Below are positions 1-8,181 of a stretch of DNA of 64,000 nt, piece after piece. The notes under the pieces were generated by a model. The model was not told where the DNA came from and ran no database searches. It saw only the letters and a list, made by a program, of their open reading frames with translations. Source of the DNA: Candidatus Fraserbacteria bacterium (GTDB taxonomy: Bacteria > Bipolaricaulota > Bipolaricaulia > RBG-16-55-9 > JAJCYT01). Every line of letters begins with the position of its first letter. Position 1 is the stretch's first letter. Where the stretch lies: NCBI GenBank assembly GCA_029262795.1, contig JAJCYT010000031.1, forward strand, positions 310,001 through 374,000. Direction: 5' to 3'. The translations under genes and the position numbers were made by a program.

Positions 1-962
1 ATTTCAATTAAATTGTCGATTTGTTTGTAGACAGGCAGTGCCAAAGTGGCCATGTTGGTTTGTGTTGTCAGATCCAAAATTTTATGAGGGCCAGCCATTT
101 CATTGCGTTCGGGTGCATGTCCCAGTCTTAATGGCGACCATGTGGGCTGTCCAATGATCACCAAGCTCAATGCTCCCATGAGGAGCATTGCAACCAGCCA
201 CCCTTTTATTTTCATTAACGAGAGGAACGTTTTTCTAAACACCGTCAGACCAAGCGCAAACAGCCCAAAGGATGCAATCAGGCTGAGCAGTGGGCCAGTG
301 GTGTCTGTGGCAAAAAGAACGCCAAGCCCTACGGTGAAAATACTCAAAAAGAGTACCTTCATCCAAATGCTCACATGCCCAATGAAAAGCAACAGCCCTA
401 CAATCAACATGCCATCGAGATATTGGGCCACAGCAACGGGGTTGCCCATGGTGCCAATAAGCGTGTTGATTGACCCACCCACCATAATTCCATATTTCTG
501 GAACAGCACATAAACCACAATAGGCAACAGGGACAGTGCGGCGGCACCAAAGTACAAATAAAAGGTGTGTGTGCCTTTAGCCGTGTTGGCAATGTAGACA
601 TAGAATAGAAAAAAGTAAACCAGCGTTGCCAAGGATTGCAATACGATGCCCAAGCTGGTGGCATTGATGGCCGAAAAAGCACCGGCCAAGATTAACAACA
701 CCCCCGGCCAAAACAGAGTTGGCAGGTGCAGACGGAACTCACGTTGCAGCCAGGATTGAACGCCCCACAGAACCAGCAACAGGGAAATCATCACAAACGA
801 ATAAATCACTTTGGGATAACTCATGTCGGTGTTGAGCACATAAAACACGACGGGCAGGGTGAAGATGAAAAAAGTGGTGAGTAATTTTTGTAAAATTTCC
901 AGAAAATAGATGATCTTTTGAGGCGGCTGTTTTTCTGAAATGTCAGCTTGGCTTTTGTTCAT
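1..962 (-). CDS. Polytopic membrane protein, O-antigen ligase/polymerase-like (partial, C-terminus beyond window start)
   Basis: Reverse-strand ATG at 960-962 opens a frame MNKSQADISEKQPPQKIIYFLEILQKLL...FWPGVLLILAGAFSAINATSLGIVLQS... with many hydrophobic segments and no stop to base 1; absent from the ORF track because it is open-ended. Confidence 0.65.
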   Translation of the reverse strand, partial: MNKSQADISEKQPPQKIIYFLEILQKLLTTFFIFTLPVVFYVLNTDMSYPKVIYSFVMISLLLVLWGVQSWLQREFRLHLPTLFWPGVLLILAGAFSAINATSLGIVLQSLATLVYFFLFYVYIANTAKGTHTFYLYFGAAALSLLPIVVYVLFQKYGIMVGGSINTLIGTMGNPVAVAQYLDGMLIVGLLLFIGHVSIWMKVLFLSIFTVGLGVLFATDTTGPLLSLIASFGLFALGLTVFRKTFLSLMKIKGWLVAMLLMGALSLVIIGQPTWSPLRLGHAPERNEMAGPHKILDLTTQTNMATLALPVYKQIDNLIE

Positions 963-1095
963 GCAAAGATTCCTCCACTTGATCCATCATGCCATATTCT
1001 ATAAAGGAATCTTTCAAGATGCGAAACGATAGATTTATCCCATCCGTTTACGAATTTGAAGCGACTGTAGATTCTGAGTATACTGTGGACCTCTT

Positions 1096-1171
1096 GGGGA
1101 TATAGCTCAGTTGGGAGAGCGCTCGGATGGCATCCGAGAGGCCAGGGGTTCGAGTCCCCTTATCTCCACCA
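1096..1171 (+). tRNA. tRNA-Ala (anticodon GGC), CCA encoded
   Basis: Acceptor GGGGATA/TATCTCC, anticodon arm CTCGG-ATGGCAT-CCGAG, T arm AGGGGTTCGAGTCCCCT, genomic CCA. Confidence 0.95.
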
Positions 1172-1190
1172 CTTCCCATAAACAATCAAT

Positions 1191-1595
1191 TTATTTTCGC
1201 GGAACTGTAAAGTGTCTTACATTTCTCAAATTTTTAATTTGGATGTTGCCATTGGTATCAATTACTTCATCGCCAGCATATTTGGTGCAATGTTTATATT
1301 GATTGGCTTCAAAACAGACGGTAAAATTCGGCTTGGGTTGAACACTGCCTAAAGCCTCGCCTGTTGGAATATCCACAATATCGTTTCCATCAATGGCCAA
1401 GAAGTACTGTTGTGAACGAGATGAATTCATTGACGATATTTTGAGTGACATAAAGCTTTTCAACGCTTTCATCTTTTGAAGCGTGTTGTCTGCCTCGTGG
1501 TTGATGCTGTCGATGTCTAGGCCGAAATGGCTTTCGCTATTGGTAACACTGAACATTAAATAAAATGCAGATATCATCACCACGCTGATGAACAA
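1191..1595 (-). CDS. Hypothetical protein with N-terminal hydrophobic segment
   Basis: 134-aa ORF with N-terminal TM (FISVVMISAFYLMFSV); no recognised family. Confidence 0.5.
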   Translation of the reverse strand: MFISVVMISAFYLMFSVTNSESHFGLDIDSINHEADNTLQKMKALKSFMSLKISSMNSSRSQQYFLAIDGNDIVDIPTGEALGSVQPKPNFTVCFEANQYKHCTKYAGDEVIDTNGNIQIKNLRNVRHFTVPRK

Positions 1596-1735
1596 TATTT
1601 TTTGAATGATCGTCCTTTCTCTAGATTTTGAATTTAATGAATATCATAACATATATTGTGTCCAAAGTTTATTTTCATAATTACACCTCATCGAAAAGAA
1701 CACCGGCAGTTTAGAACAAATTTACGCAGACCAAT

Positions 1736-1845
1736 GTAGCCCCCTTTAGAAAAGGGGTTGGGGGATTAGAAGTCTTTATCCATTCAAAAGATTTTAAAAG
1801 TTGTTCTAAATAAAAATCCCTCCCACAGTACTTGTGGGAGGGATT
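1736..1845. repeat. Dispersed intergenic repeat, copy 1 (CCCCTTT-AGAA-AAGGGGTTGGGGGATTA core plus flanking terminator module)
   Basis: Near-identical ~110-bp unit at 5176-5289; core also at about 8100-8140. Confidence 0.75.
1815..1845 (-). terminator. Rho-independent terminator downstream of the 692-aa minus-strand gene
   Basis: AATCCCTCCCAC(A)...GTGGGAGGGATT hairpin followed on the minus strand by TTTTATTT. Confidence 0.75.
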
Positions 1846-1870
1846 GATAGATCAAGCTTTGGTGTGATGG

Positions 1871-3949
1871 TTAGGGTGTGCCGGTTGGTTCACAAGTAAA
1901 TGCGAACGATTTTGGCGCGCTTTCCAGTCCACCTGCATCGGTGATCGTCACTCTGTAGGTGACATTGAAAAACTGAGTGCTCGGATTGTCGCAGGAAACA
2001 TTGAAGTGATAGGTGCCCGTGAAGTCCGCTGCTGGTGGCACTGAGTCAAACATTGGTGGGCCACCTGCATTCGGGCCATCTGTGATTTCGATTTTGATTT
2101 GATTCACATTTTTATTCTGGTCTGCGAAATTGACGCTTACTTCATGTGCCACGCCATCTCCAGGGAAAAAGCCTGGGGCATCAATGTCGATAATCGTAGG
2201 TGCGGTGTTTTCCAACGGTGGTGGTTCTGGTGTGCCAGTGCCTTCACAGGTGTAGGTGTAGGTTTTTGGATCGCTTTCCAGACCTTTTGCATCAACGAGA
2301 ACAACTTGTTGCGTGATATTAAACGGATCAGTGTCCGTATTTGTGCAGGAAATGGAATAGTTTGTTGTACCTGTCGTTAGACCTGAAACATTCGACAGCG
2401 ATAACGTTTGAGTCGGATTGCCAGCATTGGGGCCTTCCGTTGTCAGGATACGAACTTCTGACAAGTCGCCATTGACGTCTTCAAACTCGACGGTCACTGC
2501 GTGGGTCTGACCGTCCCCGGCGAACATGCTTGGGGCAGTGAGGTTGATGATTTGTGGTGCCGTGTCGGGAACCTCTGGTTCAGAGGTTGGAGCGGCTTGA
2601 ATGGGTATGGTCAGTGTTATGGTTTTGGTTTCTTTGGCACTAAAAAATGCCCCATCGTAGGCAGTGCAAGTAAAAACAACATTTCGCGCCTGACCAGTGA
2701 CCGTTGAGTTCCATCTAATTGAAAAGGCTTCTATTCTTTCTCGACTACTGTATTGGCGCTCCAACATCAGATCCGCGACGGGATTGCCATTTTTATCAAT
2801 GAGATGAGCCTCTGCGCCAGCCTGAATCGACACTTTTATTTTGCTAATGTTCCACGGATCTTCTGCAAAGCAAGTTAACTCCTGAGGATCACCTTCGACA
2901 GGATTTTGATTGAAATCGTCCACAACAAAAGAAACGTATAACTCCCTATTTGGGGCAGCAGTCTCTGATGGAGATTGTGGTCTTGGGGGTGGTAGTAGCC
3001 CCAAAGAATGTTCGAAAAAAACCGGGTCAGTCAATAAATCTTGGACACCCAAAAAAGACCCAAACAGCGAGTCCATTAATGGCCTCAGAGATTGTGGCAC
3101 GCCGCCTGATTTATTGAGCAGTTTCAGTAAGTTCGAAACCTCAATTCGTGCCGCGATGCTGCGGCTTTCGCCGGAAGGCATCTGTGGAATTGCATTTTCC
3201 AGTTTGTCCATTAATGCCATAAGGTCATCAACCTCATCAGTACGTTGCTGGCCTGCAAAAGCAGCTCTAACGGCATTGACAAAATCCGATATGATCTGTA
3301 TGGGATTTACAATGGCTTCAACATCGACGGGGTCAATGGTTAAACGCGTGCTTGCCATGACAGAGCTATTGTTTTTGTCCGAAACCACAATGTCAACGGT
3401 TTTAGAATCTTCACCCACATGAGGCACACTGGTCAGTAGTCCTTGGCTGTTGGCAGCGAAAACTTCGATCTGAAAACCGTCTACGCGAACCACTGGTTCT
3501 TCTGGGAAAAGCTCACCCGCAATGATAATCAAGTTCCCCGAAATTGCTGTTTGAACCGATGATTCTGCTGTAATGATGTTACCCTCAGCATCCACATCTA
3601 TATGGAAAATTCCATCAATTTGAAATGAACCAGATGGTGGTGCAGGAGGTTCTGCTGTAATGGGTTGCCCAGAAATCCAGAGTTGAATCAGTTTCAGAAT
3701 AGCGACATCTGAAATGGTCAGGTTTGTATCAGGGACGGTGCTTCCACCAATCCAAATCTGAATGGCTTGGCGAATTTCGGTGTCGTCCAACACTTGATTC
3801 CCATTCGCATCCAGCACAGCCGCAATCTGTTGCACCTCAGCATCGGATGACCCTTGAGCAGCGAGTTCGATATGAAGAGAAGATGTAACGACGAATAAGC
3901 AAACAATCATAGAGACAGCCAAAAAGTGTCTCCACAACGAGATTCTCAT
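1871..3949 (-). CDS. Secreted multidomain protein: N-terminal EF-hand/dockerin-like domain, IPT-like region, two C-terminal tandem Ig-like repeats
   Basis: Signal peptide; LDANGNQVLDDTEIRQAIQIWIGG...LIQLWISGQPI; two C-terminal repeats (TAPQIINLTAPSMFAGDGQTHAVTVEF / TAPTIIDIDAPGFFPGDGVAHEVSVNF). Confidence 0.75.
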   Translation of the reverse strand: MRISLWRHFLAVSMIVCLFVVTSSLHIELAAQGSSDAEVQQIAAVLDANGNQVLDDTEIRQAIQIWIGGSTVPDTNLTISDVAILKLIQLWISGQPITAEPPAPPSGSFQIDGIFHIDVDAEGNIITAESSVQTAISGNLIIIAGELFPEEPVVRVDGFQIEVFAANSQGLLTSVPHVGEDSKTVDIVVSDKNNSSVMASTRLTIDPVDVEAIVNPIQIISDFVNAVRAAFAGQQRTDEVDDLMALMDKLENAIPQMPSGESRSIAARIEVSNLLKLLNKSGGVPQSLRPLMDSLFGSFLGVQDLLTDPVFFEHSLGLLPPPRPQSPSETAAPNRELYVSFVVDDFNQNPVEGDPQELTCFAEDPWNISKIKVSIQAGAEAHLIDKNGNPVADLMLERQYSSRERIEAFSIRWNSTVTGQARNVVFTCTAYDGAFFSAKETKTITLTIPIQAAPTSEPEVPDTAPQIINLTAPSMFAGDGQTHAVTVEFEDVNGDLSEVRILTTEGPNAGNPTQTLSLSNVSGLTTGTTNYSISCTNTDTDPFNITQQVVLVDAKGLESDPKTYTYTCEGTGTPEPPPLENTAPTIIDIDAPGFFPGDGVAHEVSVNFADQNKNVNQIKIEITDGPNAGGPPMFDSVPPAADFTGTYHFNVSCDNPSTQFFNVTYRVTITDAGGLESAPKSFAFTCEPTGTP

Positions 3950-4073
3950 GATTCATTTCCCCCTTTAGGCTAACCATCACTTTATCCGACGCTGTAGAAA
4001 TTCTTCAAGTGTCAATTCTGAAAAACCTCGATTTATAATTTTTCTTAAGTAGGGATTGCAAAGGGGAAAAATC

Positions 4074-5108
4074 ATGAAGAAGTTTATCTTGGCTCTATCT
4101 CTCGTTTTATTCGTCGTGCCCGTGGTGTTTTCACAAACCGTGACCACATTGTCTGACGCGTTCAATGGCAGTGGCGGCATTGCTGTGGATGCGGAAGGCA
4201 ACATTTACGTGGCTGATTTTGGCGATCTCTTGAACAATGCCAACGGCACACAAGTGTGGAAAATTACGCCCGATGGCATACGCACGGAATTCGCCACAGG
4301 TTTACAGGGCGCATCGGGCAACACATTTGATGCGGAGGGCAATTTATATCAGTCCAACATTGCGGGCAATCGCATCAGCATCATCACACCGGATGGTGAA
4401 GTGAGCACGTTGGAAAACACACTTGCTGCCAGTCCGGTGGGGTTGGATTTTGATTCTCTAGGCAATTTATTTATCGCCAACTGCGGCAACCGAAGCATTC
4501 GCAAAGTAACACCAGAAGGAGAATCTTCTTTGCTTGTACGTCACAATCTACTGTTTTGCCCCAATGGCTTGGCCGTGGATGATGATGGCAATGTTTACGC
4601 CGGCACCTTTAATGGCGGTCGCGTGCTTAAAACCACACCCGATGGAACCTTAACCATTCTGGCCACGGTACCGGGTGGCGCTATTGGCCATTTAACCTAT
4701 GCCAATGGGATGTTGTATGTCGTCGCTCGAAACGATCACAGCGTATACCAACTCACATTGGACGGCGAACTGACCAAGCTTGCAGGTTCAGGCGATCAAG
4801 GCAACGCCGACGGGCCAGCCTTGGAATCCAGCTTCTCTTTGCCCAACGGAATTGCAGCCAGCCCTGATGGCAGCAAACTTTACATCAACTCAAAAGTCAA
4901 TGTGGACCCCAATGACCCGGCCTTGAATCCTATTCTGGTTCGTGTGATTCATTTGACCGATGCAGCAGAATCCGAAGCTCAAGTGGATCAATCTATATTG
5001 ACGCTCCCAACGCTTTCGTTGGACGCTTCGCCAAGCGCATCTAGTTTGTCTCTGGATGATGAACTCGCTTTTGTGACGTGTGCTGTGGCTTGCTTGGCAG
5101 GCAACTAA
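4074..5108 (+). CDS. Secreted NHL/SMP-30-like beta-propeller protein
   Basis: Signal peptide MKKFILALSLVLFVVPVVFS; repeated GxIAVDAEGNIYVAD...ITPDG motifs; Shine-Dalgarno-like AAGGGG before ATG 4074. Confidence 0.8.
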   Translation: MKKFILALSLVLFVVPVVFSQTVTTLSDAFNGSGGIAVDAEGNIYVADFGDLLNNANGTQVWKITPDGIRTEFATGLQGASGNTFDAEGNLYQSNIAGNRISIITPDGEVSTLENTLAASPVGLDFDSLGNLFIANCGNRSIRKVTPEGESSLLVRHNLLFCPNGLAVDDDGNVYAGTFNGGRVLKTTPDGTLTILATVPGGAIGHLTYANGMLYVVARNDHSVYQLTLDGELTKLAGSGDQGNADGPALESSFSLPNGIAASPDGSKLYINSKVNVDPNDPALNPILVRVIHLTDAAESEAQVDQSILTLPTLSLDASPSASSLSLDDELAFVTCAVACLAGN

Positions 5109-5175
5109 GTTTAAAAACTCTTATAAAGAAATGAAAATCGGTTAAAAAAACAGAACTTGCATTCGAAGTCACACT

Positions 5176-5289
5176 GTAGTCCCCTTTTTGAAAAGGGGGT
5201 TGGGGGATTAGAGCCCTTATCTATTCAAAATTTTAAAAGTTGTCTGTCTTAAATAAAAAATCCCTCCCGCAAATACTGCGGGAGGGATT
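5176..5289. repeat. Dispersed intergenic repeat, copy 2
   Basis: CCCCTTTTTGAAAAGGGGGTTGGGGGATTAGA... and hairpin matching copy 1. Confidence 0.75.
5259..5289 (-). terminator. Terminator of groEL
   Basis: AATCCCTCCCGC-AAATACT-GCGGGAGGGATT; T-rich tail in the minus direction. Confidence 0.75.
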
Positions 5290-5322
5290 GATAGATAGAG
5301 CAAATTGAGTTGGAGGGCTGGA

Positions 5323-6978
5323 TTACATCATACCGCCCATGCCACCCATACCGCCCATGCCACCCATATCTGGCATTGGGGCAGCTTCTTCGCCTTCTTC
5401 AAACTTGGCGACCATGGCACCGGTGGTCAAGAGCAGGCCAGAAACGCTCACTGCGTTTAAGACGGCTGCTTTGGTCACTTTGGCAGGATCCAAGATGCCG
5501 GCTTTGACCATGTCGACAAATTCGTCCGTCAACACATTGTAGCCCACACCCTGTTTTTCCTTCTTGATCTGTTCGATCACGATGTCGCCGTTGAGGCCAG
5601 CGTTGTGGGCCAGCTGTTTGGCAGGATACTGCAAAGCGCGGCGCAGGATGTCTACACCCAACTGAGCGTCAGCATCTTCAAAAGTAATTTTGTCCAATGC
5701 TTTGCTGGCGTTGAGGATGGCCGTGCCGCCGCCTGGCAAGATGCCTTCTTCCACGGCTGCTTTAGCCGCTTCGAGTGCGTCTTCCATGCGGTGTTTCTTT
5801 TCTTCACGTTCAGCTTCGGTGGCAGCACCAACTTTGATGACAGCCACACCGCCGGCCAATTTGGCCATGCGTTCCTGAAGCTTTTCGCGATCGTAGTCAG
5901 AATCGGTGTTTTCGATCTGCATACGAATCTGGCCAATGCGGCCTTCGATGTCTTTTTTCACGCCTTTGCCGCCAACCACGGTGGTGGTTTTGCTGTTGAC
6001 CACGATGCGTTCGGCCTGACCCAGTTGATCCAACTGAGCTTCTTCAGGCTTCATGCCAGCATCTTTGGCCAACACCTGACCGCCGGTCAGAATTGCAATA
6101 TCTTCCAACATGGCTTTGCGGCGATCGCCGAAGCCAGGCGCTTTGATTGCACACACCTGCAGGGTGCCGCGCAATTTGTTGATCACCAAGGTGGTCAACG
6201 CTTCGCCTTCGATGTCGTTGGCAATGATCAACAAAGGCCGGCCAGCCTGTGCGGTTTTTTCCAAAACCGGCACCAAGTCTTTGGCTTTTTTGATTTCCTG
6301 GTCGGTGATGAGGATGAATGGATCTTTGAGTTCAGCTTCCATTTTTTCAGGATCGGTCACGAAATAAGGAGACAAGTATTCGCGATCGAACTGCATCCCT
6401 TCGGTGGTTTCGTAGTAGGTGGTGATCGTGTCGGATTCTTCCACGGTGATCACGCCGTCCTGGCCCACGATTTCCATGGCATCGGAAATAATCTGACCAA
6501 TTTCCTCTTCATCAGAAGAGACGGTGGCAACACGAGCGATGTCGTCTTTGCTTTTCACCTTTTTGGATGCTTTGGAAAGTTCTTCAACGATGGTTTGGCA
6601 ACCTTTGTCCAGGCCACGTTTGAGCAACATGGGGTTGGCGCCGGCGGTTACGTTTTTGAAACCTTCTTTGATGATGGCGTGTGCCAAAATTGTAGCGGTG
6701 GTGGTGCCGTCACCAGCCACATCGTTGGTTTCTTTAGCCACCTGTTTCACCAACTGGGCGGCCATGTTTTCGTATTCGTCTTTATATTCCTGTTCGTCAG
6801 CGATGGTCACACCATCGTAGGTGACTTTAGGGGCACCAAATTCTTTGTGCAAAATAACGTTTCGGCCTTTTGGACCGAGGGTGACGCGCACGGCGTTGGC
6901 CAATTTCTCCACGCCGGCCAGCACCTTGGCTCGAACTTCCTCATCAAAAATGACCTGTTTGTACTTTTTAACAGCCAT
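5323..6978 (-). CDS. groEL: Chaperonin GroEL (60 kDa)
   Basis: 551 aa; [27 protein letters not shown]-terminal [13 protein letters not shown]. Confidence 0.99.
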   Translation of the reverse strand: MAVKKYKQVIFDEEVRAKVLAGVEKLANAVRVTLGPKGRNVILHKEFGAPKVTYDGVTIADEQEYKDEYENMAAQLVKQVAKETNDVAGDGTTTATILAHAIIKEGFKNVTAGANPMLLKRGLDKGCQTIVEELSKASKKVKSKDDIARVATVSSDEEEIGQIISDAMEIVGQDGVITVEESDTITTYYETTEGMQFDREYLSPYFVTDPEKMEAELKDPFILITDQEIKKAKDLVPVLEKTAQAGRPLLIIANDIEGEALTTLVINKLRGTLQVCAIKAPGFGDRRKAMLEDIAILTGGQVLAKDAGMKPEEAQLDQLGQAERIVVNSKTTTVVGGKGVKKDIEGRIGQIRMQIENTDSDYDREKLQERMAKLAGGVAVIKVGAATEAEREEKKHRMEDALEAAKAAVEEGILPGGGTAILNASKALDKITFEDADAQLGVDILRRALQYPAKQLAHNAGLNGDIVIEQIKKEKQGVGYNVLTDEFVDMVKAGILDPAKVTKAAVLNAVSVSGLLLTTGAMVAKFEEGEEAAPMPDMGGMGGMGGMGGMM

Positions 6979-7025
6979 GATGTTCCTTTCTAATTAAAAC
7001 AAAAATCAGGGGAGCGGCAGCTTAA

Positions 7026-7331
7026 TTAGCTGATGACCGCCATGATGTCGGTGCTTTTAGCGATGAGGTATTCTTCACCGTTAATTTTGACCATGCGGCC
7101 AGAAAAGCCATCCAACAACACTTTGTCGCCAACGGAAAGGTCGACTTTTTCTTCTTCAGAACCGACCCCATCGCCCAAAGCCAACACTTCAGCACGGCGC
7201 AAATCGCCGGAATCTTTGGCTTCATCTGGCAACAAGATGCTGCCGGAATCAAAATCTTCTTCGTATTCCTGTAACAACACGCGTGTGCCTAAGGGTTTAA
7301 CTGCTGCTTTAGTGGCGCTTTTTTTCGCCAT
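7026..7331 (-). CDS. groES: Co-chaperonin GroES
   Basis: 101 aa; KPLGTRVLLQEYEE..GSILLPDEAK..DKVLLDGFSGRMVKINGEEYLI; adjacent to groEL. Confidence 0.97.
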   Translation of the reverse strand: MAKKSATKAAVKPLGTRVLLQEYEEDFDSGSILLPDEAKDSGDLRRAEVLALGDGVGSEEEKVDLSVGDKVLLDGFSGRMVKINGEEYLIAKSTDIMAVIS

Positions 7332-7357
7332 AAGCTGCCTCCTTCAAAATTTGTTAG

Positions 7358-7384
7358 TTAGCACTTTAATAGTTTGTTTGCTAA
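7358..7384 (-). promoter_or_regulatory. CIRCE-like HrcA operator upstream of groES
   Basis: TTAGCACTT-N9-GTTTGCTAA versus consensus TTAGCACTC-N9-GAGTGCTAA (3 mismatches, correct spacing). Confidence 0.75.
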
Positions 7385-7401
7385 AAAATCGCAGTATGGA
7401 C

Positions 7402-7430
7402 ATTCTAACGGCTGCCAATGAGGTTGTCAA
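7402..7430 (-). promoter_or_regulatory. Sigma70-type promoter of groES-groEL
   Basis: Minus strand TTGACA (7425-7430), 17-bp spacer, TAGAAT (7402-7407), just upstream of the CIRCE-like site. Confidence 0.8.
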
Positions 7431-7556
7431 GAAGATTCTGCTAAGTGGAGAATCTTTAGAGTGGATAGGTGTTTTTCCTATGGCTCCTCGACAACGGACG
7501 AAGGTCTTTGCCACTGTGATGCAAGGCACACTAAAGTGTTGGCAGAGGCAATAAAG

Positions 7557-7982
7557 ATGACATTACAAAACCTTTGGCTTGGCATCATTGGCGCAGCAGT
7601 TTTGGTCACCAGTGTATGGGTGTTTCAGGCAACCCGTTTTGACGAAACAGGCATTGCTTCCTGGTATGGTCCAGGTTTTAACGGCAACCTCACGGCCAAT
7701 GGCGAAGTGTACGATATGTACGAAGTCAGCGCCGCGCACAAATCGCTTCCCTTTGGCAGCATTGTTCGAGTGACCGACTTGGAAACAGGAGAATCTTTGG
7801 TTGTTCGCATCAACGATCGTGGTCCCTTTGTGGATGGGCGCATCATTGATTTGTCCTATGGGGCTGCAAGACTGATTGGGCTTTCAGGGGAAACGCCTCG
7901 CCACAATGGTCGAGGCATTACTAAAGTGGGCATCAAAGTTCTGGTCAAGGGCGATGGCTATTATGTGAAACGGCCTGAGTGA
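7557..7982 (+). CDS. RlpA-like septal ring/lytic transglycosylase family protein
   Basis: N-terminal TM then GIASWYGPGFNGNLTANGEVYDMYEVSAAHKSLPFGSIVRVTDLETGESLVVRINDRGPFVDGRIIDLSYGAA. Confidence 0.9.
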   Translation: MTLQNLWLGIIGAAVLVTSVWVFQATRFDETGIASWYGPGFNGNLTANGEVYDMYEVSAAHKSLPFGSIVRVTDLETGESLVVRINDRGPFVDGRIIDLSYGAARLIGLSGETPRHNGRGITKVGIKVLVKGDGYYVKRPE

Positions 7983-8098
7983 GTTCTGGAATATTTATTT
8001 TTAGTTTGTCATTTTAAGGTTGATCAAATCCCCCTTTTCTAAAGAGGGAAGCAAAGAATAACGTATCATGATTTAGAACCAACTGCCACAGGCAAATC

Positions 8099-8140
8099 GT
8101 AGCCTCCTTAATGATTTAAGGGGGTTGGGGGATTAGAGTT
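8099..8140. repeat. Dispersed intergenic repeat, copy 3 (core only)
   Basis: GTAGCCTCCTTAATGATTTAAGGGGGTTGGGGGATTAGAGTTTTTAACCC. Confidence 0.6.
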
Positions 8141-8181
8141 TTTAACCCATTTTAAAATCTGCTTTTAAGTTCTTAATGGAT

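Noticed and set aside
1111-1302. 63-aa ORF starting within the tRNA
   Set aside because: Overlaps tRNA-Ala; start codon lies inside the D arm region
5605-6993. 462-aa plus-strand ORF opposite groEL
   Set aside because: Exactly antisense to a textbook GroEL; composition (His/Phe-rich) is typical of the shadow frame of a highly expressed gene
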